The notes beneath the pieces are model-generated. The model saw nothing but the letters and a program-made list of their open reading frames with translations. It searched no databases and was not told the origin of the DNA. Shown piece by piece: positions 25,028 through 34,267 of a DNA stretch of 64,000 bases (the stretch's first letter is position 1; each line of letters begins with the position of its first letter). The DNA is from Micromonospora thermarum (GTDB taxonomy: Bacteria; Actinomycetota; Actinomycetes; Mycobacteriales; Micromonosporaceae): contig NZ_JAATEO010000013.1 of NCBI RefSeq assembly GCF_012034245.1, forward strand, positions 1-64,000, read 5' to 3'. A program made the translations under genes and the position numbers.

Positions 25028-28000
25028 ATGGACCGGCGTCCGGCTACTAAACCGGAACCCGATCTCCGGCAGGTTGACACCGGCCGGGACGACAACTTCG
25101 ATTCGGCAACCGATTCCGACGGCTACGGCGAGGTCGACACCGGCGTGACCGGTCTGACCGGTTCGAGCGTCGACACGATCTACGACCTGGGCCTGCCCGC
25201 CGACGCGCTGGCCGAGGACGTGGAGGACGCGGAACTCGACGAACCGGTACCCAACGCGGAGCGCCTGGTGGCCCAGGCGGTCGCGCACGCCGGCGACGAT
25301 CACGACCTGGCGACCCTGGTCGACCGCTACTGGCGGTTCGCGCCGGACGAGGAGCTGATCGGCTTCACCGCCGAGGAGATGCTCGACGCGGCCCGCACCC
25401 ACCGGGAGTTGGCCGAGCAGCGGGTACCGGGCGAGTTGAAGTTGCGGATCCACTCACCCGACGCCGACCAGCACCACACGGTCGTGGAGATCGTCACCGA
25501 CGACATGCCGTTCCTGGTGGACTCGGTGACCGCCCTGCTCAACTCGCACCACCTCGACGTGCACCTGCTGGTCCACCCGCTGCTGGTGGTCCGGCGCGAG
25601 CCGCTCGGCCGCCTGGTCGAGGTGGCCGCCGACGTGGAGCCCGACGACGCGATCGCCGGTGACCTGGTCGAGAGCTGGATGCGGATCGAGATCGACCCGG
25701 TCCGGGACGCCGGCGAGCGGGACAAGCTGCGCCGGGAGCTCCAGCGGGTGCTCACCGACGTGCGCGAGGCGGTCGAGGACTGGCCGAAGATGCGCCAGCG
25801 CGCCCTGGCCCTCGCCGACGAGCTGGCCGCCGCCCGGACCAGCGACAACCGGCCGCCGGTTCCGGAGAAGGACATCACCGACTCGGTCGAGCTGCTGCGC
25901 TGGCTGGCCCACGACCACTTCACGTTCCTCGGGTACCGGGAGTACCGCCTGGTGGACGCGCCCGGCGAGGGCGACGGCAAGGCGTTGCAGGCCGTCCTCG
26001 GGACCGGCCTCGGCATCCTGCGCTCGGACTCCACGGAGGCCCGCGCGCTGTCGTCGATGACACCGGAGGCGCACGAGAAGGTCACCGAGAAGCGCCTGCT
26101 CATCATCACCAAGGCGAACTCGCGGGCCACCGTGCACCGCTCCGCGTACCTCGACTACATCGGCTTCAAGGTGTTCGACGAGGCCGGCGAGGTGGTCGGG
26201 GAGCGGCGCTTCCTCGGCCTGTTCTCCACCGCCGCGTACCGCACCAGCGTGCGCGAGCTGCCGGTGGTCCGCCGCAAGGTGGCGGAGGTGCTCGACCGGT
26301 CCGGCCTGAGCCAGCGCAGCCACTCCGGCAAGGACCTGCTCCAGATCCTGGAGACCTACCCGCGCGACGAGCTGTTCCAGATCAAGACCGACGACCTGTA
26401 CCACGCGGTGATCGGCGTGCTGCGCATGGCCGGCCGCCGCCAGTTGCGGGTCTTCCTGCGGCGGGACGCGTACGGGCGGTTCATCTCCTGCCTGATCTAC
26501 CTGCCACGGGACCGGTTCACGACCCAGAACCGCCTCCGCATGCAGGACATCCTGCTGCGGGAGCTGAACGGTGTCGGGGTGGACTACACCACCCGGGTCA
26601 CCGAGTCGATGCTCGCCCGGGTGCACTTCATCGTCCGTACCGACCCGACCAAGCCGCCGGGCGACATCGACGCCGACCTGCTCGCCGAGGAGCTGGCCGA
26701 CGCCACCCGCCTCTGGGACGACGACTACCGGCTGGTGCTGGAGCGCAAGCTCGGCGACGAGCAGGCCAAGCACCTGTTCAGCCGGTACGCCGACGCCTTC
26801 CCCGAGGGCTACAAGGACGGGCACACGCCGTACGAGGCGATGAAGGACCTGGCGAAGCTGGAGCTGCTGGAGGAGCCCGGCCAGCTGGAGATGCACCTGT
26901 TCCGCAAGCAGCTGGCGCCGCGCGCCGGCCGTGGTACGGACACCGACGAGTCGATGGACGTGCGGTTCAAGGTCTACCGGTACGGCGAGCCGATGATGCT
27001 GTCGGCGGTGCTCCCGGTGCTGCACTCGCTCGGCGTGAAGGTGGTCGACGAGCACCCGTACGAGGTGGAGCGCGTCGACGGCCGGATCTGGCTGTACGAC
27101 TTCGGCCTGCAACTGCCCGAGGGACACCACGACCTGGCCGAGGTGCGCCCGCACGTGGAGAACGCGTTCGCGGCGGCCTGGCGCGGCGAGGCCGAGGTGG
27201 ACGGGTTCAACGAGCTGGTCCTGCGTGGCGGCCTCACCTGGCGGCAGGTGGTCGTGCTGCGGGCGTACGCGAAGTACCTGCGGCAGGCCGGCACGGTCTT
27301 CTCGCAGGACTACATGGAGTCCACCTTCATCGCGTACCCGCGGATCGCGGCCCTGCTGGTGCGGCTCTTCGAGGTCCGGTTCGCGCCGGGGGAGACGAGC
27401 GCCGAGCAGCGCCAGCAGCAGAGCAAGGAGCTGGTGAGCGAGATCCACGCCGCGCTCGACGACGTGGCCAGCCTCGACCAGGACCGGATCCTGCGGTCGT
27501 ACCTGACGGTGATCCAGGCCACCCTGCGGACCAGCTTCTACCAGAAGCGGGCCGACGGGCGGCCGAAGTCGTACGTGGCGGTCAAGCTCGACCCGCAGGC
27601 GATCCCGGACCTGCCGGCACCCCGGCCGAAGTTCGAGATCTTCGTGTACTCGCCCCGGTTCGAGGGCGTGCACCTGCGCTTCGGGCCGGTGGCCCGTGGC
27701 GGCCTGCGCTGGTCCGACCGGCGCGAGGACTTCCGGACCGAGGTGCTCGGCCTGGTCAAGGCGCAGATGGTGAAGAACGCGGTGATCGTGCCGGTCGGCG
27801 CGAAGGGCGGCTTCGTGCTCAAGCAGAAGCCGGGCGACCGGGACGAGGCGGTGGTCTGCTACAAGGAGTTCGTCTCCGCGCTGCTGGACGTCACCGACAA
27901 CATCGTCAGCGGCGAGATCGTGCCGCCGGAGGACGTGGTCCGTCACGACGGCGACGATCCGTACATGGTGGTCGCCGCCGACAAGGGAACGGCGACGTTC

Positions 28001-30082
28001 TCCGACATCGCCAACGAGATCTCCACCGCGCACACCTTCTGGCTGGGCGACGCCTTCGCCTCCGGCGGGTCCGCCGGTTACGACCACAAGAAGATGGGCA
28101 TCACCGCCCGCGGCGCGTGGGAGTCGGTGAAGCGGCACTTCCGCGAGCTGGGACACGACACCCAGACGCAGGACTTCACCGTCGTCGGCGTCGGCGACAT
28201 GTCCGGCGACGTCTTCGGCAACGGGATGCTGCTGTCGAGGCACATCCGGCTGGTGGCCGCGTTCGACCACCGGCACATCTTCCTCGACCCGGACCCGGAC
28301 GCCGCCACCTCGTGGGAGGAGCGGAAGCGGCTGTTCGACCTGCCGCGCTCGTCCTGGGAGGACTACAACGCCGAGCTGATCTCGGCGGGCGGTGGGGTGC
28401 ATTCGCGTACCGCCAAGTCGGTGCCGATCACGCCGCAGGTCCGCGCGGTGCTCGGCCTCGACGACGACGTCACCCAGATGTCGCCGCAGGAGCTGATGAA
28501 GGCGATCCTGACCGCGCCGGTCGACCTGTTCTGGAACGGCGGCATCGGCACCTACGTGAAGGCGTCCAGCCAGACCAACGCCGAGGTGGGCGACAAGTCC
28601 AACGACGCGATCCGGGTCAACGGCAAGGACCTGCGGTGCCGGGTGGTCGGCGAGGGCGGCAACCTGGGCTTCACCCAGCACGGGCGCATCGAGTACGCCC
28701 TGGCGGGCGGCCGGATCTACACCGACTTCATCGACAACGCGGCCGGGGTGGACTGCTCCGACCACGAGGTGAACATCAAGATCCTGCTGAACACGGCGGT
28801 CGCGGACGGGGAGCTGACCGTCGCCGAGCGGGACGAGCTGCTCGCCGAGATGACCGACGAGGTCGCCGACCTGGTGCTGCGGGACAACTACGACCAGGCC
28901 CGGGCGATCAACAACGCCCAGGCGCAGGCGGCCTCGCTGCTTCCGGTGCACCGACGGATGATCACCGAGCTGGAGCGGTCCGGTGCGCTGGACCGCGCGC
29001 TGGAGGCGCTGCCACCGGACGAGGAACTCGCGATCCGGACGGAGTCCGGGCTGACCGCGCCGGAGTTCGCGGTGCTGCTCGCGTACGTGAAGATCGCGCT
29101 GGAGAAGGAGATCCTCACCGAGGGGCTCCCGGACGAGGAGTGGGCGACCGACGTCCTGGTCAACTACTTCCCGACCCCGATGCGGGAGCGGTTCGCCGAC
29201 CGGATGGGCCGGCACCGGCTGCGCCGGGACATCGTCACCACGGTGCTGGTCAACGAGGCGATCAACCGGGGCGGCATCTCGTTCGTCTTTCGGGTCGTCG
29301 AGGAGACCGCCGCCAGCGCCGCCGACGTGATCCGCGCGTACGTCGTGGTCCGTGAGGTGTTCGGGCTGCGTGACCTGTGGGCCGCGGTGGAGGCTCTGGA
29401 CGACAAGGTCGCCCCCGAGCTCCAGACGGGTGTCTACCTGGACACCCGACGGCTGCTCGACCGGGCGGTGCGGTGGCTGGTGACCAACCGCCGCTCGCCG
29501 ATCGACGTGCCGGCGGAGATCGCCCGTCTGCGCGACGGGGTGGCCCGCCTCCTGCCCGAGATGGAGACCCTCTTCTACGGCAGCGAGCGGGAGGCCATCG
29601 CCGCGCACATCGACTCGATGGCCGCCAAGGGTCTGCCGCGGGACCTGGCCGAGCACGCCGTCCGGCTGATGTACAGCTTCGGCCTGCTCGACGTGGTGGA
29701 GACGGCGGCGAGCAGCGGCCGGGACGTGGGCGAGGTAGCGTCGGTCTACTTCGTGCTCTCCGACCGGTTCCGGGTGGACTCGCTGCTGTCGAAGATCTCC
29801 CTGCTGCCGCGGGAGGACCGCTGGCAGACGCTGGCCCGGATGGCGCTGCGCTACGACCTGTACGCCGCGCTGGCCGCGCTCACCGCCGAGGTGCTGGACT
29901 CGACACCGGACACCCTGCCGCCGCACGAGCGGGTGCACCAGTGGGAACAGTCGAACGCCACGTCCATCCACCGGGCGCAGCGGGCGATGGGTGAGTTCGA
30001 CGAGTCCCGCGCCGACCTGGCGGCCCTCTCGGTGCTGCTGCGCCAGATCCGGACGCTGGTCCGGACCTCCGCGGCCGCCTGA
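25028..30082 (+). CDS. gdh: Large NAD-dependent glutamate dehydrogenase (GDH-180 type)
   Basis: At 1684 residues this is the 180-kDa class of glutamate dehydrogenase, which converts glutamate to 2-oxoglutarate and ammonia with NAD. The N-terminal half contains ACT-like regulatory modules; the catalytic domain around residues 860-1250 shows GPVARGGLRWSDR, EVLGLVKAQMVKNAVIVPVG with the substrate-binding Lys, AKGGFVLK, and the NAD-domain VGVGDMSGDVFGNGML and ILFWNGGIGTYVK-like stretch. The start used is ATG 25028, after GAGGGGAG, rather than GTG 25019. The first about 50 residues are acidic and poorly conserved. It is monocistronic between a divergent PBP gene and a bidirectional terminator. Confidence 0.95.
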   Translation: MDRRPATKPEPDLRQVDTGRDDNFDSATDSDGYGEVDTGVTGLTGSSVDTIYDLGLPADALAEDVEDAELDEPVPNAERLVAQAVAHAGDDHDLATLVDRYWRFAPDEELIGFTAEEMLDAARTHRELAEQRVPGELKLRIHSPDADQHHTVVEIVTDDMPFLVDSVTALLNSHHLDVHLLVHPLLVVRREPLGRLVEVAADVEPDDAIAGDLVESWMRIEIDPVRDAGERDKLRRELQRVLTDVREAVEDWPKMRQRALALADELAAARTSDNRPPVPEKDITDSVELLRWLAHDHFTFLGYREYRLVDAPGEGDGKALQAVLGTGLGILRSDSTEARALSSMTPEAHEKVTEKRLLIITKANSRATVHRSAYLDYIGFKVFDEAGEVVGERRFLGLFSTAAYRTSVRELPVVRRKVAEVLDRSGLSQRSHSGKDLLQILETYPRDELFQIKTDDLYHAVIGVLRMAGRRQLRVFLRRDAYGRFISCLIYLPRDRFTTQNRLRMQDILLRELNGVGVDYTTRVTESMLARVHFIVRTDPTKPPGDIDADLLAEELADATRLWDDDYRLVLERKLGDEQAKHLFSRYADAFPEGYKDGHTPYEAMKDLAKLELLEEPGQLEMHLFRKQLAPRAGRGTDTDESMDVRFKVYRYGEPMMLSAVLPVLHSLGVKVVDEHPYEVERVDGRIWLYDFGLQLPEGHHDLAEVRPHVENAFAAAWRGEAEVDGFNELVLRGGLTWRQVVVLRAYAKYLRQAGTVFSQDYMESTFIAYPRIAALLVRLFEVRFAPGETSAEQRQQQSKELVSEIHAALDDVASLDQDRILRSYLTVIQATLRTSFYQKRADGRPKSYVAVKLDPQAIPDLPAPRPKFEIFVYSPRFEGVHLRFGPVARGGLRWSDRREDFRTEVLGLVKAQMVKNAVIVPVGAKGGFVLKQKPGDRDEAVVCYKEFVSALLDVTDNIVSGEIVPPEDVVRHDGDDPYMVVAADKGTATFSDIANEISTAHTFWLGDAFASGGSAGYDHKKMGITARGAWESVKRHFRELGHDTQTQDFTVVGVGDMSGDVFGNGMLLSRHIRLVAAFDHRHIFLDPDPDAATSWEERKRLFDLPRSSWEDYNAELISAGGGVHSRTAKSVPITPQVRAVLGLDDDVTQMSPQELMKAILTAPVDLFWNGGIGTYVKASSQTNAEVGDKSNDAIRVNGKDLRCRVVGEGGNLGFTQHGRIEYALAGGRIYTDFIDNAAGVDCSDHEVNIKILLNTAVADGELTVAERDELLAEMTDEVADLVLRDNYDQARAINNAQAQAASLLPVHRRMITELERSGALDRALEALPPDEELAIRTESGLTAPEFAVLLAYVKIALEKEILTEGLPDEEWATDVLVNYFPTPMRERFADRMGRHRLRRDIVTTVLVNEAINRGGISFVFRVVEETAASAADVIRAYVVVREVFGLRDLWAAVEALDDKVAPELQTGVYLDTRRLLDRAVRWLVTNRRSPIDVPAEIARLRDGVARLLPEMETLFYGSEREAIAAHIDSMAAKGLPRDLAEHAVRLMYSFGLLDVVETAASSGRDVGEVASVYFVLSDRFRVDSLLSKISLLPREDRWQTLARMALRYDLYAALAALTAEVLDSTPDTLPPHERVHQWEQSNATSIHRAQRAMGEFDESRADLAALSVLLRQIRTLVRTSAAA

Positions 30083-30089
30083 CGTCGCA

Positions 30090-30128
30090 CGCGGCCCGGC
30101 CGTCGGCTCGTCCGACGGCCGGGCCGCG
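30090..30128. terminator. Bidirectional terminator between gdh and sortase gene
   Basis: A perfect 17-bp stem (30090-30106 with 30112-30128) with a CTCGT loop, 8 bp after the gdh stop and 12 bp before the sortase stop. Its symmetry would serve both convergent genes. Confidence 0.75.
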
Positions 30129-30140
30129 TCGCGCCGCGCG

Positions 30141-30872
30141 TCACTCCGCCCGACGGGCGAAGACGACGATGTTGTCGGGGTAGCTGCCGGCGGCCCGATC
30201 GAAGATGCCGCCGCAGGTCACCACCCGTAGCCCGGCCGTGTCGCTGGGGCCGTAGACCTGTTCGGTGGGGAATGCGGTCTTCGGGTACGCCTTGACCAGC
30301 TCGACGGTGAAGGCGACCTGCCGCCCGTCGGCCCGGGTGACGTTGATCCGGTCACCCGGCTGCAACGCGCCGAGCGAGAAGAAGACCGCCGGGCCCATCG
30401 CGGCCGAGTCGACGTGCCCGACGATCACCGAGTTGCCGACCTCGCCCGGGCTGGGTCCCGGCTCGTACCAGCCGGCCAGGTAGGCCTGCTCCAGCGGGGG
30501 CACCTCGACTGTCCCGTCCGGGTTCGTCCCGAGCTTCATGATCGACGCGTCGACGCCGATCCGGGGGATGGCGATCCGGGTGGGGGCGGACCGGGGCAGT
30601 CCGGAGGGGGTCGGCGAGGCGGCCACGTCCGGATCGGTGCCCTCGGCCGGAAGGTCGGCCTCGACCGGGCCGGTGGCATCGGGCTCGGCCTCGACCGGGC
30701 CGGTGGTGGCGGGTCCGGCCTGGGCGAGCGGCTGCGGGGGCCGGGGAGCGGGCGCGCTCTTGAGCGAGGCCCCGATCAGGCCCGAGCCCACCATGGCGAG
30801 CAGGACGACGACAGCGGCGCCGGCGGCACGCCACGGAAATCCGTGGCGGCCGCCGGCCCTTGTCGTCGTCAC
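30141..30872 (-). CDS. Class F sortase
   Basis: 243 residues: N-terminal membrane anchor (about 14-35), a Pro/Thr/Glu stalk with two TGPVEAxxxA repeats (about 56-75), and a sortase domain from about residue 95. The catalytic H153 is in SVIVGHVDSA and C220 in LRVVTCGGIFD, ending SYPDNIVVFAR, the pattern of actinobacterial class F (also called E-like) sortases. These transpeptidases link surface proteins to the cell wall or process them. GTG 30872 begins two bases after the stop of the upstream surface-protein gene, so the two are probably translated as a unit; ATG 30890, inside the upstream gene, is the alternative start. Confidence 0.88.
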   Translation of the reverse strand: MTTTRAGGRHGFPWRAAGAAVVVLLAMVGSGLIGASLKSAPAPRPPQPLAQAGPATTGPVEAEPDATGPVEADLPAEGTDPDVAASPTPSGLPRSAPTRIAIPRIGVDASIMKLGTNPDGTVEVPPLEQAYLAGWYEPGPSPGEVGNSVIVGHVDSAAMGPAVFFSLGALQPGDRINVTRADGRQVAFTVELVKAYPKTAFPTEQVYGPSDTAGLRVVTCGGIFDRAAGSYPDNIVVFARRAE

Positions 30873-30873
30873 G

Positions 30874-31818
30874 TCAGACCAGGGCACCATCGGTCCGACG
30901 CCGGCGCAGCAGCACCAGGCCACCCAGGGCGGCAGCGCCGAGCAGGCTCGCCCCACCGGCGGCCAGGCCCTGGTCGGTGCCGGCGGTCATGCCACCGTCA
31001 CCGCCGTCGACCCCGCCCTTCGGCAGTACGTACAGCTTGCCGTCGCCGCAGGAGCCCTTGAGCTTGTACTCGCCCGGCTTGGCCCACTTGTCGACCTTGG
31101 CCTCGCCGTAGTAGACGAAGTCCTTCTTGTGCTCCCAGCCGTCCTTGCCGTGGTCGTCCTTCTTGCCGTCGTGCTCACGGTCCTTGCCGTGGTCGTCCTT
31201 CTTGCCGTCGTCCTTCTTGCCGTACTCGTCGCTCTCGTAGCCGTAGTCGCGGGACTTGTCCTCGTGGTCCTTCGAGTCACGGCCGTACTCGCCGTCCTGG
31301 CCGTGCTCGTCGCTCTTCCAGTCCTTGTGGTCCCGCTCCCGGTCGTCGGCGGCGCCGCCGCCGTAGCCGTACCCGTCGTCCTTGCCGTGGTCGTCCTTCT
31401 TGCCGTCGTGCTCGCGGTCCTTGCCGTGGTCGTCCTTCTTGCCGTCGTGCTCGCGGTCCTTGCCGTGGTCGTCCTTCTTGCCGTGCTCGTCCTTCCAGTC
31501 CTTCTTGTCGTGCTCGTCCTTCCAGTCCTTCTTGTCATGCTTCCGGTCGTCGACCGGCTTGAGCTTGACCTTGCCGGTCACCTTCGACCAGACGAACGCG
31601 TGCTTCTGCGGCTCCTCGCAGATCTGCAGCAGCTTGACCTCGTCACCCGGCTTGACGACGTGCGGCTTGGCGATGACCTTGCCGTCCTTGTCGTGGCGGT
31701 GGTGGTCGCTGTCGTCCGCGAACGCGATTCCCGGCGTGAACACGAGCAGGGAGGCGCCACCGAGAGCCGCGCCCGCAACGACCTTCCCGAGCATCTTGTT
31801 TGCCATGACCTGCGTCAC
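30874..31818 (-). CDS. His/Asp/Lys-rich repeat surface protein, Ig-like domain split by the repeat
   Basis: 314 residues. Signal peptide about 1-35 (cut after AFA). Residues about 50-90 (PHVVKPGDEVKLLQIC, SKVTGKVKLKPV) and about 232-266 (YYGEAKVDKWAKPGEYKLKGSC) look like the two halves of one small Ig-like domain, with C67 and C257 able to form a disulfide. Between them lies an insert of about 140 residues made of KKDDHGKDREHDG and KKDWKDEHD repeats; the protein has 20 His by my count. The C-terminus has a membrane helix (about 285-304) and RRRR, but no LPxTG-type signal. Adjacent to a class F sortase and probably co-transcribed. Possible roles include metal binding or adhesion; function is unknown. 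GTG 31818 follows AGAGGG; ATG 31806 is an alternative. Confidence 0.72.
   Translation of the reverse strand: MTQVMANKMLGKVVAGAALGGASLLVFTPGIAFADDSDHHRHDKDGKVIAKPHVVKPGDEVKLLQICEEPQKHAFVWSKVTGKVKLKPVDDRKHDKKDWKDEHDKKDWKDEHGKKDDHGKDREHDGKKDDHGKDREHDGKKDDHGKDDGYGYGGGAADDRERDHKDWKSDEHGQDGEYGRDSKDHEDKSRDYGYESDEYGKKDDGKKDDHGKDREHDGKKDDHGKDGWEHKKDFVYYGEAKVDKWAKPGEYKLKGSCGDGKLYVLPKGGVDGGDGGMTAGTDQGLAAGGASLLGAAALGGLVLLRRRRTDGALV
31143..31545 (-). repeat. 39-bp and 27-bp tandem coding repeats
   Basis: A 39-bp unit (KKDDHGKDREHDG) recurs around 31143-31212 and 31379-31495, and a 27-bp unit (KKDWKDEHD) twice at about 31487-31545. The arrays are separated by diverged sequence. All copies keep the frame of the surface protein. 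Confidence 0.8.
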
Positions 31819-32340
31819 TCCATCCCTCTTGTCCTTGTCTCGGCGACATCCGAGCTACGACCGACGTTAGACCGGTTCACGACATATGAAGGGAAAGATT
31901 CGTGTTTTCCATTTTATGGAGATCAGGGGCCTTCCGCGGGGTACACGCCCTTAGTGGCTCCCCAGCCGATCTGCCGGCAAATGGGCCGTTCCCGACCGGT
32001 CGAGAGGACCGGTGCCGACCGGGCCGGCTCAGGAGGGAACGTCCCGCCCGGCTGAGCGCGACGCATCGGAGCATTGCTATGGAAGCGCTCCCATGCAAGA
32101 ATCGTCGAACGCGGGGAGCCACCGCAAATTGGCAGGGAGTCGAGGGCAACCGGTCCGCCGGACGACGATCCCGCCGGCCGACCGTCGTCGCGTCGCCGGT
32201 CCGCGGCACCACCACCGCCCGTCCGGGTCGGGCACCCCCGAAAGACATCCCCCGATGGCGCCGGTAGGCCGTCCGTGCCGACCGGGCCGTTCCCGCCGGG
32301 CCGTTCGACGGTCCCGGTCTCGCCCAAGGAGATCTGTGGC
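31819..32340. other. 522-bp divergent intergenic region with AT-rich segment
   Basis: This gap separates the surface-protein gene (leftward) from the cellulase gene (rightward). Bases about 31880-31922 are clearly more AT-rich than the surroundings and are the likely promoter area for the surface protein. The CebR-like operator lies at 32080. Open frames through the rest continue into the cellulase frame but lack a ribosome site, and no RNA gene was recognised. Confidence 0.5.
32080..32093 (+). promoter_or_regulatory. CebR/CelR-type operator
   Basis: TGGAAGCGCTCCCA matches the 14-bp palindrome TGGGAGCGCTCCCA, known as the binding site of the cellobiose-responsive LacI-family repressors CebR (Streptomyces) and CelR (Thermobifida), at 13 of 14 positions. 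It lies 248 bp upstream of the cellulase start, which fits repression lifted by cello-oligosaccharides. Confidence 0.8.
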
Positions 32341-34119
32341 ATGAATGTGTGGAGAAGGCTCTCCGGCCCACGCCGGGCCCTCGCGCTCACCGGCGCGGGC
32401 GCCCTGGTCGCGGGCGGGTTGGTGACGCTACCGGTCACCATGGCCCACGCGGCGACGCAGTGCGAGGTGTCGTACACGACCAACGACTGGCCGGGCGGGT
32501 TCACCGCCACCGTCAACATCAAGAACGTCGGTGACGCGCTCAACGGATGGACGCTCGGCTTCACCTTCCCCAACAGCTCCCAGCGGGTGGTGCAGGGCTG
32601 GTCGGCCCGGTACACCCAGTCCGGCCAGAACGTCACCGCGCAGAACGAGTCGTACAACGGGTCGGTGGCGAACGGTGCCACCGTGAGCATCGGGTTCAAC
32701 GGCTCGTGGAGCGGCAGCAACCCGAAGCCGACCTCGTTCACCCTGAACGGGGTCACCTGCAACGGCGGTGGTGGGCCCACCACCCCGCCGCCCACGACCC
32801 CGCCGCCCACGACCCCGCCGCCCACCACGCCTCCGCCGACCACCCCGCCGCCCGGTGGCTCCCGGGTCGACAACCCGTACCTGAACGCCAAGGGGTACGT
32901 GAACCCGGAGTGGAAGGCCAAGGCCGAGTCCGTGGCCGGCGGCAACCGGGTGTCGAACAACCCGACCGCCGTCTGGCTGGACCGGATCGCCGCGATCAAC
33001 GGCACGCCGGACAGCAGCTCGAACGGCGCCATGGGCGTGCGGAACCACCTGGACGCGGCGCTCGGGCAGGGCGCGAACTACATCCAGTTCGTCATCTACA
33101 ACCTGCCCGGCCGGGACTGCGCCGCGCTGGCCTCCAACGGTGAACTGGGCCCCGACGAGCTGCCCCGCTACAAGGCGGAGTACATCGACCCGATCGCCGC
33201 GATCCAGGGTGACGCGAAGTACCGCAACCTTCGGATCATCAACATCATCGAGATCGACTCGCTGCCGAACCTGGTGACCAACACCTCTGGCAACGCCGGC
33301 GGCACCGTGATGTGCGACACGGTCAAGGCCAACGGTGCGTACGTCAACGGTGTCGGGTACGCCCTCGCCAAGCTGGGCGCCATCCCCAACGTCTACAACT
33401 ACATCGATGCCGCGCACCACGGCTGGATCGGGTGGGACAGCAACTTCGGTCCCACGGCCGACATGCTGAAGTCGGCCGCCGTCGCCTCCGGCAGCACCGT
33501 GGCGAACGTGCACGGCTTCATCGTCAACACCGCCAACTACTCGGCGCTGCGCGAGCCGTACGTCAAGATCACCGACACGGTGAACGGCACCAGCGTGCGG
33601 CAGTCCAAGTGGATCGACTGGAACCAGTACGTCGACGAGCTGTCCTTCGCCCAGGCGTTCCGGAACAAGCTGGTCCAGGTCGGCTTCGACGCCAACATCG
33701 GCATGCTGATCGACACGTCCCGCAACGGCTGGGGCGGCAGTGCCCGGCCGACCGGCCCCGGCCCGTCCACCAGCGTGGACGCCTACGTCAACGGCGGCCG
33801 GGTCGACCGCCGGCTCCACCTCGGCAACTGGTGCAACCAGGCCGGGGCGGGTCTGGGCGAGCGGCCGAAGGCCGCGCCGGAGCCCGGCATCGACGCCTAC
33901 GTCTGGGTGAAGCCCCCGGGCGAGTCGGACGGCTCCAGCAAGGAGATCCCGAACAACGAGGGCAAGGGCTTCGACCGGATGTGCGACCCGACGTACGGCG
34001 GCAACGCCCGCAACGGCAACAACCCGAGCGGCGCCCTGCCCGACGCGCCGATCTCCGGGGCCTGGTTCCCGGCGCAGTTCCAGCAGCTCATGCAGAACGC
34101 CTACCCGCCGCTGTCCTGA
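32341..34119 (+). CDS. Secreted cellobiohydrolase: CBM2 - PT linker - GH6
   Basis: 592 residues. Signal peptide 1 to about 38 (ends AHA). CBM2 cellulose-binding module about 39-140, with the end Cys pair (ATQCEVSY ... GVTCNG) and exposed Trp residues. A linker of about 20 residues of repeated TTPPP follows. The GH6 domain runs from about 170 to the end, with D259 in NLPGRDCAA and D306 in NIIEIDSLPNLV as the conserved acid/base-region Asps. Length and loops resemble the exocellulases such as Cel6B, which release cellobiose from chain ends. AAGGAG is 9 nt ahead of ATG 32341. Regulation by a CebR-type repressor is implied by the operator upstream. Confidence 0.93.
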   Translation: MNVWRRLSGPRRALALTGAGALVAGGLVTLPVTMAHAATQCEVSYTTNDWPGGFTATVNIKNVGDALNGWTLGFTFPNSSQRVVQGWSARYTQSGQNVTAQNESYNGSVANGATVSIGFNGSWSGSNPKPTSFTLNGVTCNGGGGPTTPPPTTPPPTTPPPTTPPPTTPPPGGSRVDNPYLNAKGYVNPEWKAKAESVAGGNRVSNNPTAVWLDRIAAINGTPDSSSNGAMGVRNHLDAALGQGANYIQFVIYNLPGRDCAALASNGELGPDELPRYKAEYIDPIAAIQGDAKYRNLRIINIIEIDSLPNLVTNTSGNAGGTVMCDTVKANGAYVNGVGYALAKLGAIPNVYNYIDAAHHGWIGWDSNFGPTADMLKSAAVASGSTVANVHGFIVNTANYSALREPYVKITDTVNGTSVRQSKWIDWNQYVDELSFAQAFRNKLVQVGFDANIGMLIDTSRNGWGGSARPTGPGPSTSVDAYVNGGRVDRRLHLGNWCNQAGAGLGERPKAAPEPGIDAYVWVKPPGESDGSSKEIPNNEGKGFDRMCDPTYGGNARNGNNPSGALPDAPISGAWFPAQFQQLMQNAYPPLS

Positions 34120-34176
34120 CCCCCGGCGCCCACCCGCCGCTGGACTCAGGTGAGGCGCTCCGGCGGCAGGTTCCCC

Positions 34177-34215
34177 GGGCCCCTGGTCCGACCGTCCCGG
34201 TCGGGCCAGGGGCCC
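34177..34215. terminator. GGGCCCC hairpin, bidirectional terminator
   Basis: GGGCCCCTGGTCCGAC (34177-34192) pairs with GTCGGGCCAGGGGCCC (34200-34215), 16 bp with one G-T pair, between the convergent cellulase and small-protein genes. The outer stem resembles the hairpins at 15661 and 57945, but the loop differs. Confidence 0.7.
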
Positions 34216-34267
34216 CCTCGTGCGTCCCGGCCGCCGGCCGGCGTCCCGACGGGTACGGCCGGACCGG

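Noticed and set aside
25454..29971. A 1505-codon open frame antisense to gdh
   Set aside because: It is a GC-bias shadow: low-complexity Arg/Gly/His/Val protein, no domain, and the sense strand encodes a full glutamate dehydrogenase.
31143..31545. Regular short repeats considered as a CRISPR array
   Set aside because: Units are adjacent without unique spacers, keep reading frame and encode the surface-protein repeats.
31819..32340. Extension of the cellulase frame back to 32074
   Set aside because: The signal peptide begins at ATG 32341 with AAGGAG; upstream codons are Arg/Pro-rich and include the operator.
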